This document shows positions 1 through 9,080 of a stretch of DNA of 64,000 nucleotides, piece by piece. The position numbers were made by a program, and so were the translations under genes. The DNA lies in the NCBI GenBank assembly GCA_030748735.1, contig JASMLK010000072.1, positions 1-64,000 of the forward strand, read 5' to 3'. Within the stretch, counting starts at the first letter, position 1. Every line of letters starts with the position of its first letter. Under the pieces are notes generated by a model. That model saw nothing but the letters and a program-made list of their open reading frames with translations, had not been told where the DNA came from and did not search any database. This DNA comes from Myxococcota bacterium. Its GTDB lineage: Bacteria > Myxococcota_A > UBA9160 > UBA4427.

Positions 1-329
1 GGCAGGAAGAGGCGCGCAAGCTGAAAGACGGCTACGACACCGAGGGCGTTCATCAGCGCGACGAGCGCGCGTGAAACCGCGAAATCCGAACCGAAGAGCG
101 CGAACACGGCGCCTTGCAGCCAATAGACCGCGGGTGTCAGCGGGACGTTGATGTCGCGATAGAGAAGTCGCCCGCTTGCGACATCGTGCGAGGCGACCAG
201 CACGATGCCTTCGTCGCTGACGAAGGCATCCAGCAGGATGAAGCTGGCTTGAAAAGCGAGGCTCGCGGCGAATAAGAGCAGCGCGATGCGGGAATGGGCG
301 CGCACTCGCGTATGATAGAGCAGCGTCAT
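1..329 (-). CDS. membrane glycosyltransferase (GT39/PMT-like), N-terminal part, cut by window edge
   Basis: Only the first 109 codons are inside the window and the gene runs off the left edge. The frame opens with ATG at 329, then a basic stretch (HTRVRAHSR) and a hydrophobic segment (IALLLFAASLAFQASFILL). It continues with DAFVSDEGIVLVASHDVASG, LYRDINVPLTPAVYWLQGAV and a second hydrophobic segment. The order 'first TM helix, acidic D(A/E)..E loop, G..(L/P)Y.D.....P..Y' is typical of the first periplasmic loop of dolichyl-phosphate-mannose/undecaprenyl-phosphate sugar transferases, where the acidic residue is catalytic. Only 35 bp separate it from the divergent HEAT-repeat gene. Family assignment is moderately sure; the substrate cannot be read. 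Confidence 0.55.
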   Translation of the reverse strand, partial: MTLLYHTRVRAHSRIALLLFAASLAFQASFILLDAFVSDEGIVLVASHDVASGRLLYRDINVPLTPAVYWLQGAVFALFGSDFAVSRALVALMNALGVVAVFQLARLFL

Positions 330-364
330 GGTTGGGGAACCCGAGGTAGAGAGAGCGAGAGCGA

Positions 365-2170
365 ATGCGTAGGACGATTCGCGAAGCGTGCCGTGCGACG
401 CGCGCCCGTTCGAGGCGTCGAGTGGGGTTGCTCGCCCTGGTTCTGTTCGCTGCGGCCCCAACGCACGCGGCTTCGAACCAGCCGCCGTCCCCCGCCCCGG
501 CCGCCTCCGTCGCTTCGGTCGAAGAGGCGATCGCTGTGCTCGCGTCCCCGCTTCGATGGTCCGAGCGATCGCTCCTGGTCCGTACCTTCGCTCGCTGGGT
601 GGACGACGACGTCGAGCCTCATCTGTACGCGATCGGTGTGCTGGCGCGAAGTCGCAATCCCGATGTCGCGCCCGCGCTGATCGACGCGCTCGGCGCCCCC
701 ACCTTTCCCTATCGCTTCGAAGCGGGCGTAGCGCTCGTCAAAGTGCCACATCCGCGTGCCGTCGAAGCGCTGGCCGACTTGTCGAACGATGCGGACGAGA
801 AACTGGCGCGCATGGCCGCTCGCGCACTCGGCGTGGTCGCGAGCGAACTGGCTGACGAAGCCGCAGTCGAACGCGCGCGCCTCGTCCTCGGCGAGTTGCT
901 TCGAACCGCGCCGAGTCCGGCGTTGCGTGTTGCGGCGCTTCGCGGACTGGTTTCGATCGGCAGCGACACGGCTCGCCGCGACGCATTCGAAATCGGTGTG
1001 GCCGATCCCCATCCGCTCGTTCGCTGCGGCCTGCTGGCTTCTTCCCCGGCCTTCCTGGCCGCGAAGCAGCCGACGTCGATCAGCCGGGCGCATGTGCGGA
1101 CCCTCCTGCGCAAGAGCCTCGACCCGGGGGCAGCCGAAGAGCCCCTGGGTGTGTTGGCCCGTGCGTGGCATGCGTCACGCCACTATTCGAAGGTGGCGCC
1201 CGAAGCCGAGCGGGAAAGCGATTGCCTCGACGTCAACGAAGCGGCGATGCGCTGGCTCGCAACGATCGGCGACGCCCAGGCGCGCCCCGCCCTCGAGCGG
1301 GCGGTGGTTTCGAGTGACCCCGAACTACGCGCCACGGCGATCTACGGGCTCGCGCGCTTCGCCGACGATGCCGCCTTTGGTCGCGTCGTCGAAGCCCTCG
1401 ACAGCCCGCTGTTCGGCGAACGCCTCGCGGCCATCGAGGGGCTGGGCGATTCGAAGCATCCCGCGGCGGACGCGAAGCTGGTCGATGTCTTGCGCGGCGG
1501 TTCGCGACTCGACCGTCGCGAAGCCGCAAAGGCGCTCGCGGGTTCGTTCGGTGCATCCCTTGCATTGATCGATGCCTTCGTGGACCCCGCTGTAGAGGTT
1601 CGCGACGAAGCAGAGGCATCGCTCATGCGCAGTGACGTCGTCGTGCGAAAGATCGAAGACGCTCTCGCAACGGCCGACGTCGGCGGTAGCGAAGCCTATT
1701 CGGAGGAAGTGCTCACCCGACGCAGGCAGCGCCTCGAGGATGGGCTCGCACGTTGGCAGGCCGAGCGCGACGAAGCCGAGGTGGCGCTCGTGAAGGGGTT
1801 GGCAGGCGAGGATCCGCGCCTTCGGGTGCGCGCAGCGCGCGTGCTCTCTCGCTACAGCAGCCAGGGCAGCTTCGATCAGCTCGTTCATGCGCTCTCGCAT
1901 GGCAATGCCCCCGCCAACGCGGGCGCGGCCCTGGCGCTGGGCTTGCGCGGAGACCGTCGCGCGTGCGCGCTGCTCGAACGAACGCTCGGCAAGAGCGACA
2001 CCGCGTTGGCCGTTGCATCGGCGCGGGCGCTCGCGGACATCGGCTGCAGCGAATCGCTGCCCGCGTTGCGCGCGATCGATCGCGCGAAGTCGACCGATCG
2101 TCTCACGAAGACCGTCGGCTTCGCGGTTGCAAGACTCGAACGCGTGCCCACCGCGAATCAGGGCAGATAG
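365..2170 (+). CDS. exported HEAT-repeat protein
   Basis: 601 aa. An arginine-rich start (ending RSRRRVGLL) is followed by a hydrophobic stretch and the likely signal-peptidase site THAAS near residue 36, so the product should be periplasmic or surface exposed. The rest is almost entirely alpha-helical HEAT/PBS-lyase-type repeats of about 30 residues. Examples are DVAPALIDALGAPTFPYRFE, ARPALERAVVSSDPELRATA and SFDQLVHALSHG. No catalytic motif is visible, so a scaffold or protein-binding role is inferred. ATG at 365 has only a purine-rich stretch upstream, not a clear ribosome site. The 3' end overlaps the convergent sulfatase-fold gene by 13 bp. Confidence 0.75.
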   Translation: MRRTIREACRATRARSRRRVGLLALVLFAAAPTHAASNQPPSPAPAASVASVEEAIAVLASPLRWSERSLLVRTFARWVDDDVEPHLYAIGVLARSRNPDVAPALIDALGAPTFPYRFEAGVALVKVPHPRAVEALADLSNDADEKLARMAARALGVVASELADEAAVERARLVLGELLRTAPSPALRVAALRGLVSIGSDTARRDAFEIGVADPHPLVRCGLLASSPAFLAAKQPTSISRAHVRTLLRKSLDPGAAEEPLGVLARAWHASRHYSKVAPEAERESDCLDVNEAAMRWLATIGDAQARPALERAVVSSDPELRATAIYGLARFADDAAFGRVVEALDSPLFGERLAAIEGLGDSKHPAADAKLVDVLRGGSRLDRREAAKALAGSFGASLALIDAFVDPAVEVRDEAEASLMRSDVVVRKIEDALATADVGGSEAYSEEVLTRRRQRLEDGLARWQAERDEAEVALVKGLAGEDPRLRVRAARVLSRYSSQGSFDQLVHALSHGNAPANAGAALALGLRGDRRACALLERTLGKSDTALAVASARALADIGCSESLPALRAIDRAKSTDRLTKTVGFAVARLERVPTANQGR

Positions 2171-4020
2171 CCGAGCGCTTCGAGCTGTGCGCGAACCTCG
2201 GGGGTGATTTCTTCGACGCCGTCGTCGATGCCTGCCGGTCGCGAATCGAGGTAGGCTTCGAGTTGCGCTTCGAGGTCTCGGGTCTCGGCGTCGCCCTCGC
2301 GCGGCTGTTGTTCGCCGCGATCTTCTTCGAGGCGATAACGCTCGAGGTCACCGCTGTTGCGGTGATGGATCAGCTTCCATCCCCGATGTCGAAGGCTCAC
2401 GAGCGGCAGGTCGGCGTGGCGCTCGTACGTCGGCGAAAGGAGTTCCGAAAAAGCGGGGCGATCTTCGTCGCATCGCCCCTCGCGCAGCGCGCCGGCCAGG
2501 CTCTGGCCGTCGAGTTCTTTCGGAATCGGAATCCCCGCGAGCTCGAGCAGCGTGGGCATCAGGTCCGGTTGGGCGCGCTGGCATTCGAGTCGCGCTCCGG
2601 CCGCGACGCGACCGGGGGCGACAGCGATGAAGGGTACGCGTAGAGCAGGGTCGTACAGTGTCGTGCCGTGTTGCAGCCAGCCGTGTTCCATCAGGTCTTC
2701 GCCGTGGTCGGACGTGATGACGACGATCGTATCGTCGAGGCTTCCCGCTGCTTCGAGGTCGCGCCACAGCGCTCTGAAGAGTGCGTCGAGATGTCGAATC
2801 TCGGCGTCGTAGAGGTCGCGAATTTGTGCGACTTCGCTGTCGCTCACCTTCAACGTGCCGTTGTTGATGCCGAACGTGGTGAGTACGGGATATTCCTCGC
2901 GCCAGCGACCCTGATAGGCTGCGCCGTACATCCTGCGATACCGCTCGGGCGGCGCATACGGGCCGTGAACCTGATAGGTATGAAGGAAGACGAACCACGG
3001 CTCACCGCTTCGGTTCGTGATCCAGTCCCTCGCCAATGCGAACGTCTCCGGCGCCCGACCGGAATGGTCTTCGAGGCGCGTCGCCGCGCCGTTGTGATAG
3101 CGATCGAAGCCCCGATGGAAACCGAAGAGCGAATGGACGTAGCCCCCTTCGGTAAAGGCGGCGGTCGCGTATCCAGCTTCGCGAATCTGCTCGGCGAGTA
3201 CGTCCCCCTTCGGCGGCGTCACGCCGCCGCCGGGATAGACGCCGTGTCGATTGGGAAAGCGCCCCGTGAACATCGACCAATGGGAACTGAGCGTCGTGGG
3301 ATAGCTGGCGATGAAGTCTCGCACCATGGCACCCCGCCGGGCCAGGGTCATGAGAAAGGGCGTCGTGTCGCGTTCGTATCCGTAGGCCTGGGTGTGGTCG
3401 GCGCGCAGCGTGTCGAAGACGACGAGCAGTACGTTGGGTGCCGGGGCTATTGCGCGTCGCACCACGCGCGGCTGGGTGACGTAGACCGGTGCCCGTTGGG
3501 CGGAGGGTTCGGCGAGCGCCTGCCGCTCGATTTCGATCCGCAGTCGGAGTTCCGAGCCGAGTTCCTTCGGCAGCTCGACGCGGTAATCGATCCAGCGACC
3601 GGGTTCGAAGTCTTCGACAGCGACCTGACGCAGGAGTTCGCGCTCAGCTTTTTCGCTGACCGCCGAGATGCGAAACACGGGTCGGTCATTCGAGACGATC
3701 CCCGTTCGCGGGCGCGCGACCCCGATGGCGCCTTCGATTGCGATTGCGTCGGTGCCTGCGACCGGAGCACTCTCGATGCGCCACGATGTCTGCTCCGGCG
3801 TGAGCGGCATGAGGGCGACGCGCATCTCGGGCCCGAGGTCGATCGTGTCTTCCACAGCCCCGCCGCTCGCGACGGCGTCACCGAACAGCGGTGGGCCGAG
3901 GCGCAGCGGCTCCCGCGGTTCCGGCTCCGCGCACGCGACGCACAGGGTCAGTGCGAGCACACCGCCGATCGCGCGAAGCAATGGGCGCACTAATACCAAC
4001 CCGGTGCCGTGCGCGGCCAC
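2158..4020 (-). CDS. sulfatase/alkaline-phosphatase-fold exported enzyme, lacks the formylglycine Cys motif
   Basis: 620 aa, GTG start at 4020 (an alternative GTG lies at 3990, just before the hydrophobic segment). The N-terminus (LLRAIGGVLALTLCVAC) is a signal or lipoprotein-type leader ending at Cys30, then about 160 residues without recognised motifs. The sulfatase domain starts at NVLLVVFDTLRADH (metal-binding Asp near 203) and includes VVITSDHGEDLMEHG (second metal pair) and FLHTYQVHGPY. At the nucleophile position the sequence is SYPTTLSSHWSMFTG (239-253), where classical sulfatases have C/S-x-P-S-R. Thr or Ser is therefore the likely nucleophile, as in phosphotransfer and phosphodiesterase members of the superfamily. 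It may hydrolyse sulfate or phosphate esters or transfer a phospho-group; the substrate is unknown. It converges on the HEAT-repeat gene. Confidence 0.8.
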   Translation of the reverse strand: MAAHGTGLVLVRPLLRAIGGVLALTLCVACAEPEPREPLRLGPPLFGDAVASGGAVEDTIDLGPEMRVALMPLTPEQTSWRIESAPVAGTDAIAIEGAIGVARPRTGIVSNDRPVFRISAVSEKAERELLRQVAVEDFEPGRWIDYRVELPKELGSELRLRIEIERQALAEPSAQRAPVYVTQPRVVRRAIAPAPNVLLVVFDTLRADHTQAYGYERDTTPFLMTLARRGAMVRDFIASYPTTLSSHWSMFTGRFPNRHGVYPGGGVTPPKGDVLAEQIREAGYATAAFTEGGYVHSLFGFHRGFDRYHNGAATRLEDHSGRAPETFALARDWITNRSGEPWFVFLHTYQVHGPYAPPERYRRMYGAAYQGRWREEYPVLTTFGINNGTLKVSDSEVAQIRDLYDAEIRHLDALFRALWRDLEAAGSLDDTIVVITSDHGEDLMEHGWLQHGTTLYDPALRVPFIAVAPGRVAAGARLECQRAQPDLMPTLLELAGIPIPKELDGQSLAGALREGRCDEDRPAFSELLSPTYERHADLPLVSLRHRGWKLIHHRNSGDLERYRLEEDRGEQQPREGDAETRDLEAQLEAYLDSRPAGIDDGVEEITPEVRAQLEALGYLP

Positions 4021-4157
4021 GGGTTCGTCTGTTCAGCGATCGCGGTTTCGGGTGAAGTCGGGTCGTCGGTCATCGCCTGCCTCGATCGCCCGTCGCCCGG
4101 GCGCATCGTGGGTTGTAGCTCCGCGGTCGCTCGCTCGGCAACCTGCGCGATCCTCGA

Positions 4158-4952
4158 TCAGCTACGCGCCTCGGCAGCACCGCGTTCCGACAACTTCTGC
4201 ATCGGTCGGCCGCTCACGACGCGTTCGTGCAGCTCGGGCCAGTCCGCCCACTCGGTGCCAAGCAGCCGATCCATGACGGTGCTCCCGAAGCCGTAATGAT
4301 TGTTGAAGCGAGCGTGATGCAGGGAGTGATAGGTGATCGGATGGGAGATCCAGGAACCCGTGCGTCGGGATGCGGCGCGGGGAAAGAAGTCGACGTTCGC
4401 GTGACCGATTACATTGCCCGCGATCTGATAGAGCGCGTGATAGGCGAAGAAGCCGGGGGCGCTGATCGGTGTGAAGAACGAAAGCACCAGCGGTACGCCG
4501 ACCAGGCCGACCAACCAGCCGACGCCTTCGGCCGTGCTCATCGAATATCCGGTGAGCGGCGATGTGACTCTCGAGTCGTGATGCAACTTGTGGAACCGGA
4601 AGAACCGCTTCTCGTGCATCAAGCGATGCAGGCCCCAGTAGTAGACCTCGAAGCCCGCCCAACACACGAGGAAGGTGATCACGGCGTCGATCAGGCTTTC
4701 GTCTGCAAGGGGGACGAACCACAGCAGCAGCGCGAACGACACGCCCGCCATCGGGATGAAGCGCAGGGTGGCAGAGAGTTCCCAGCGCAACTGTCCCTCT
4801 GCGCGTGGAAGCGCGAAGACCCGCCGCGATTCGCCCAGCATCGCTTCGAGTGCGAACCCGACCGCAGCCGAGCCCAGGGTGAGGATGCCGAAGGCCAGGG
4901 TGGAAATCGTGATGAGCTGGAGCAGGGAGGCGCTGGCAACCAGTTCGGTCAT
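4158..4952 (-). CDS. fatty acid hydroxylase / sterol desaturase superfamily membrane protein
   Basis: 264 aa. The ATG at 4952 is chosen because it has GGAG 8 nt upstream and leads straight into a hydrophobic segment; the longer open frame would run into the divergent patatin gene. There are about four to five membrane helices. The three His clusters that bind the di-iron centre are HRLMH, HKLHH and HPITYHSLHH, with an extra GHANVDF. The family inserts oxygen or a double bond into sterols, fatty acyl chains or carotenoids at the membrane; the substrate cannot be read here. The neighbouring patatin and sulfatase genes suggest lipid remodelling but do not form an operon with it. Confidence 0.85.
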   Translation of the reverse strand: MTELVASASLLQLITISTLAFGILTLGSAAVGFALEAMLGESRRVFALPRAEGQLRWELSATLRFIPMAGVSFALLLWFVPLADESLIDAVITFLVCWAGFEVYYWGLHRLMHEKRFFRFHKLHHDSRVTSPLTGYSMSTAEGVGWLVGLVGVPLVLSFFTPISAPGFFAYHALYQIAGNVIGHANVDFFPRAASRRTGSWISHPITYHSLHHARFNNHYGFGSTVMDRLLGTEWADWPELHERVVSGRPMQKLSERGAAEARS

Positions 4953-5052
4953 GCTCGTGCTCCGGGGCGGCGAGGTTCTTTTGGTACGCAAGAGACTACG
5001 AATGCACATTGCGGTGGACGCGCAGCCGATGGTTGCGGCAACGTGACGCACC

Positions 5053-6117
5053 ATGTCCGGTTCCCATACGAAACTTCTGCGACTTCGTGCCGGTAAGACG
5101 GCGCTTGCGTCGCTACGCGCAGAAGGCTTTTCCCCCGAGTTGTTTTCGACCGTGGTCGGGGCATCGGGCGGACCGAAGTGGTTGGTGTTGAGCCAGCTCG
5201 ATCGCGTGCTGGTCGAGGATTTGATCGAGCCCGGTCGCACGCCGCTCGACTTCGTGGGCTCGTCGATCGGATCGTTCCGTCACGCTTGCCTCGCGCAGTC
5301 CGACCCGCGGGCCGCCATCGAGCGCTTCGAAGCGAGTTACATCGCGCAGGCGTATGACGCGCGGCCGACCGGTGCGCAAGTCAGCGCCGAGAGCGTTCGC
5401 ATTCTCGACATCTTGATGGGCGACAAGGGGCGTTCGGAGGTCGTTGCCAACCCGCGACTTCGCAATCACGTGATCGCCGCACGCGTGCGGGGCCCGTTGG
5501 GGCTGCACCTTCCGCTCGGTCTGGCGGCCGCTGGCAACCTGGTCTCTCGCGGCACCCTCGGCTGGTTCTTCGAACGCGCCCTGTTCTCGACGCCGCGCGC
5601 CGGCGCTCCACTCGAATTTGCCCGCTTTTCAACCGCGCGCATCGAACTCAGTGAGCGGAACCTCGACCGCGCAGTTCTCGCGAGCGGCACGATCCCATTC
5701 GTGATGGATGGCATCCGAGACATCGAAGGTGCTTCGCCCGGGCTCTACCTCGATGGCGGGCTACTCGACTATCACTTCGACTTCGAGTTTCGCGGTCCAG
5801 CGGGGCTCGTGCTGTTTCCCCATTTCTTCGAACACATCACGCCGGGATGGCTCGACAAGAACCTGCAGTGGCGCCGCGTGCGCGGTGAAGCCCTCGATCG
5901 CGTGTTGATGATCTCGCCGTCGGACGAATTCGTGAAGGGGCTGCCGGGCGGCCGCGTGCCGGACCGTTCGGACTTCGAGCGGATGTCGACCGAAGAACGA
6001 CAAGCGCAGTGGTGGGAAATCGTGCGGGCCTGTGGCGCGCTGGCCGACCAGCTTCACGACTGGATCACGACCGGCCGCATCGTCGAAGTGATCGAGCCCT
6101 TCGACCCGGCCGACTGA
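5053..6117 (+). CDS. patatin-like phospholipase
   Basis: 354 aa. The oxyanion-hole loop GASGG is at 36-40, the nucleophile elbow G-S-S-I-G has Ser71, and the dyad Asp234 sits in LYLDGG. These are the complete catalytic elements of a patatin Ser-Asp acyl hydrolase, which releases fatty acids from phospholipids or other lipids. There is no signal peptide, so it is probably cytoplasmic or at the inner membrane face. The start lies 100 bp from the divergent fatty acid hydroxylase. It ends 10 bp before the convergent cytochrome gene with no clear terminator between. Confidence 0.85.
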   Translation: MSGSHTKLLRLRAGKTALASLRAEGFSPELFSTVVGASGGPKWLVLSQLDRVLVEDLIEPGRTPLDFVGSSIGSFRHACLAQSDPRAAIERFEASYIAQAYDARPTGAQVSAESVRILDILMGDKGRSEVVANPRLRNHVIAARVRGPLGLHLPLGLAAAGNLVSRGTLGWFFERALFSTPRAGAPLEFARFSTARIELSERNLDRAVLASGTIPFVMDGIRDIEGASPGLYLDGGLLDYHFDFEFRGPAGLVLFPHFFEHITPGWLDKNLQWRRVRGEALDRVLMISPSDEFVKGLPGGRVPDRSDFERMSTEERQAQWWEIVRACGALADQLHDWITTGRIVEVIEPFDPAD

Positions 6118-6127
6118 AACGCCACCG

Positions 6128-8347
6128 TCAGGGTTGGCGCCCCCGGCCTTCGAGACTCGCCAGGAAGGCGGCGATGTTGCGGTCGCCCGGATGTCGCGCG
6201 GCGGCCTCGCGAAGGACGGTGAGCGCATCCTGCACGCGACCCGCGTCGTACAGGGCGACGGCGTGGACATACGCGTAGCGTGGGTTGTCTGGCATCGATT
6301 GCGCGGCCGATGCGATATGGCCGAGCGCTTCCTCGGCGCGGCCGAGTCGAACCAGCGCGAGACCGAGTGCGTGGGAAAGATCGGGGTGCTCTGGAACCTT
6401 CGTGAGCCCTTCGCGGAGCACCGCTTCGCTTTGCTCGTGCTTGCCCTCTGCGCGATAGAGATCGGAAAGGTTGACATACGCGGGCACGAAGCTCGGGTTG
6501 CGCTTGCGCGCTTCGTGTAGCGCCTCTTCCGCTTCACCCTGGTCGCCGCGTGCGAGTGCAAGCGATGAAAGGCCCATGTGGGATTCGGGGCGATCGGCAT
6601 CGCGCTGCAGGGCTCTTTCATACTCCTCGAGGATGGCCTGGCGCTTCTTCGCGGCCGCTGCCCCGAGCGAGGCCGGGTCGATGTCCTGCAGCGCGAGCGC
6701 TGCTTCCCAGCGGACCAGGCGCGTCGCGTCGTCCAGCAGGGGAGGGACGTGCGCGGTGCGAAGCTCTGCCGGGGCGCTTGCCAGGGCACGAGCCCCCGCG
6801 GCACGCAACATCGGATCTCCATCGGAGAGCGCCCGCTCGAACGTGGGAAGGCTGTTGGGTGTTGCGACGAGTGGGAGCATCGAAACCGCCGTTGCGCGTG
6901 CGATGTCGGGTGCGTTGCGGTCGTCGATCAAGCCGGCCAGCTTTCGTTCCGCTTCGGGACTTCCGGTACGTCCCGCTTCGAGCGCGTCGCCAAAATGGGT
7001 TCGCGCCTTGCTTCCAGCGTTGCGCCACCCTGCGATCTGCCTGGCCGACCAACTGCTGGTCGTGCTCGTATGGCAACCGTTGCATGCGTTCGGTGCGCCA
7101 ACCCTGGCTGCCAGTTCGGGGTCGGGTACCCGCAGGCTGTGATCGCGGCGCGGATCGATCTGCATGTAGGTGCGGGTCGGCATGTGGCATTCGACGCACT
7201 GACTCCCGCGTGAGCCCTGGGCGTGATGGTGGTGCTCCTTCGTGTCGTAGCGTGTCGGCGTGTGACAGCGTGCGCACAGCGCGTTGCCTTCGACGCGAAG
7301 TCTTGCGCTGTGGGGTTCGTGGCAATCGCTGCAACTCACACCGGCCGCGTGCATGGCGCTCTGGACGAACGAGCCGTAGACGTAGACCTCTTCGCGTATT
7401 TGTCCGTCGCCGAAGTAGAGCGGTGGGTCGAGGGTGGCGATGCGGTGGGTGTCGTGGATCGGTGTGCCGGCCGGCGTGCCTTCAGCGAGCGTCGAACGCC
7501 GCGCGTGGCAGCGTGCGCAGAGCTCGACTTCGGTGTGCGCGGTTCGCACGGGCTCTCGCACCGGAAGGCCGGTTTCCTCGCTTTCGCGATAGCGCGCTCT
7601 CGCGACGGGCTCGAATTCGATCGAGAGGCCACGCGCGTTCGGTTTGCGCCACTTTCCTTCACCGTTTTGCATGCGGGTGCGATGCACGGAGCCCGGGCCG
7701 TGGCAGGCCTCGCACGCGACGTCGATTTCCGACCAGGTGGTTTCGAACTGGTCGCGCCCTGCGTCGTAGCCCTTGCGCAGATTCGTGGAATGACATTCCG
7801 CGCATTGATGGTTCCAGTTCTGCGCCAGCCCGGTCCAGTGCAGGACGTCGCCCGGTGGAATGCGCTCGTCGCCGTAGACCGAAAACCAGCGTTGTCCCCC
7901 CTCTGCACTCGGGCGCGTGTCCCACGCGAGGACGAAGGCCTGCAGGCGTCCGTCTGGGAAGGCCACCAGGTATTGCTGCAGCGGGTCGACGCCGAACGCG
8001 TACACGGCCTCGAAGCGCTTGCGTTCGCCGCGGTCGTCTTCGCTTTCGATCCAGTACCGCCCCTCGTCTCGCGTGAAGCGGGTGGTGACACCGTATTGGG
8101 TATGGGTGGCGCCCTCGAAGTTGCCGAGCACCGTCTTCGGTGTCGCTTCCTGCATGGCGAGGTCGTGATGCGAGCCGCCCCACGCCCTGAGCGCGTCGGG
8201 GTGGCAAGCCCCGCAAGCCCGGGCGCCGATGTAGGTGGCTTTGGCGACATCCGTCTCGCTCGCCGCGGCCAGATCGCTCCCAGCGGCAGCACCGGCAACC
8301 CACACGACGAGCAGCAGGTGCAGCAGTGCGGTTCCAGAAGGCCTCAT
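6128..8347 (-). CDS. eight-CXXCH periplasmic c-type cytochrome with HEAT and TPR repeats
   Basis: 739 aa from the ATG at 8347, chosen because it begins a signal peptide (TALLHLLLVVWVAGAAAG). An ATG at 8428 with CAGGGG upstream would add 27 residues. Eight heme-binding motifs are visible in order: CGACH, CAECH, CEACH, CARCH, CSDCH, CARCH, CVECH and CNGCH. This N-terminal part resembles cytochrome c554/c-prime-type multiheme domains. It is followed by HEAT-like repeats (residues about 430-550) and then at least four TPR repeats (for example DRPESHMGLSSLALARGDQG). It is probably a periplasmic electron-transfer protein with a protein-docking tail. The PCu(A)C copper chaperone gene lies directly upstream in the same direction, 109 bp away. 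Confidence 0.85.
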   Translation of the reverse strand: MRPSGTALLHLLLVVWVAGAAAGSDLAAASETDVAKATYIGARACGACHPDALRAWGGSHHDLAMQEATPKTVLGNFEGATHTQYGVTTRFTRDEGRYWIESEDDRGERKRFEAVYAFGVDPLQQYLVAFPDGRLQAFVLAWDTRPSAEGGQRWFSVYGDERIPPGDVLHWTGLAQNWNHQCAECHSTNLRKGYDAGRDQFETTWSEIDVACEACHGPGSVHRTRMQNGEGKWRKPNARGLSIEFEPVARARYRESEETGLPVREPVRTAHTEVELCARCHARRSTLAEGTPAGTPIHDTHRIATLDPPLYFGDGQIREEVYVYGSFVQSAMHAAGVSCSDCHEPHSARLRVEGNALCARCHTPTRYDTKEHHHHAQGSRGSQCVECHMPTRTYMQIDPRRDHSLRVPDPELAARVGAPNACNGCHTSTTSSWSARQIAGWRNAGSKARTHFGDALEAGRTGSPEAERKLAGLIDDRNAPDIARATAVSMLPLVATPNSLPTFERALSDGDPMLRAAGARALASAPAELRTAHVPPLLDDATRLVRWEAALALQDIDPASLGAAAAKKRQAILEEYERALQRDADRPESHMGLSSLALARGDQGEAEEALHEARKRNPSFVPAYVNLSDLYRAEGKHEQSEAVLREGLTKVPEHPDLSHALGLALVRLGRAEEALGHIASAAQSMPDNPRYAYVHAVALYDAGRVQDALTVLREAAARHPGDRNIAAFLASLEGRGRQP

Positions 8348-8456
8348 CTCCGCGAGCCTATCGCAATCCTGGGTTGCACTCGCCCGGAAACCAAGCGTCG
8401 TCAGGATGAGCGCAACCGCGCGGGTCATCGGCGGCCCCTGCACACGCCGCTGCGCC

Positions 8457-8927
8457 TCACTTCGATCGCGGCACCACGGGGATGTCGATCTCGAGACGTC
8501 CTGCGTGCTCGAACACGAGGACCAGCGGCACCTTGTCGCCTTCCGCGAGCGAGCCCGTGAGTTGCATGAGCATCACGTGCTTGCCGCCCGGCTCGAGGTT
8601 GACGACTTCGCCGGCCGCGATCGGAAAGCCCTTGGGGTGATGCTTCATCCGCATCATGCCGTCCTGCTCGAGCGATTCGTGGAGTTCCACCATCTTGGCG
8701 ACGGACGATTCCACGCGGAGCAACCGGTCGTCTCGGCCGCTCGTGTTGTGCAGCGAAAAGTACGCGACGCCGACTGGAACACCGAGGTTCGGGTGGGAGC
8801 GCGCGTCGCTCACCCGTATCGGAAACGCCGGCTGCTCGGCACCGGCTTCGGCTGCGTGCGCGAGTGAGCCCGCTGCAAGCGTGAACGCCAGCAACAGCCA
8901 CTTCGAAATCGATCCTGCTAGGCGCAT
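8457..8927 (-). CDS. PCu(A)C-type periplasmic copper chaperone
   Basis: 156 aa. ATG at 8927 has GGAGAAG about 9 nt upstream. Signal peptide (SKWLLLAFTLAAGSLAHAAEA). The PCu(A)C copper-binding pattern is present: ELHESLEQDGMMRMK in the first half and HVMLMQ in the second, giving the His/Met ligands for Cu(I). The family delivers copper in the periplasm to the CuA or CuB site of heme-copper oxidases. The adjacent multiheme cytochrome gene suggests a shared role in respiratory electron transfer or its assembly. It is divergent from the MFS gene, and the 153-bp gap should hold both promoters. Confidence 0.88.
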   Translation of the reverse strand: MRLAGSISKWLLLAFTLAAGSLAHAAEAGAEQPAFPIRVSDARSHPNLGVPVGVAYFSLHNTSGRDDRLLRVESSVAKMVELHESLEQDGMMRMKHHPKGFPIAAGEVVNLEPGGKHVMLMQLTGSLAEGDKVPLVLVFEHAGRLEIDIPVVPRSK

Positions 8928-9080
8928 CAAAATTCTTCTCCATCGTGGGCTTCGCTCCCTGCGCGAGGGCGCGGCCATGGCGGGGCGCGGCAGTATAACC
9001 CGACGAAGCCCGCGCCCGTTCGATTCGATCTCGCACTCGTATCGGGGCGCCACGCCGCGCGAAGTCTGTACACTCGCCGA

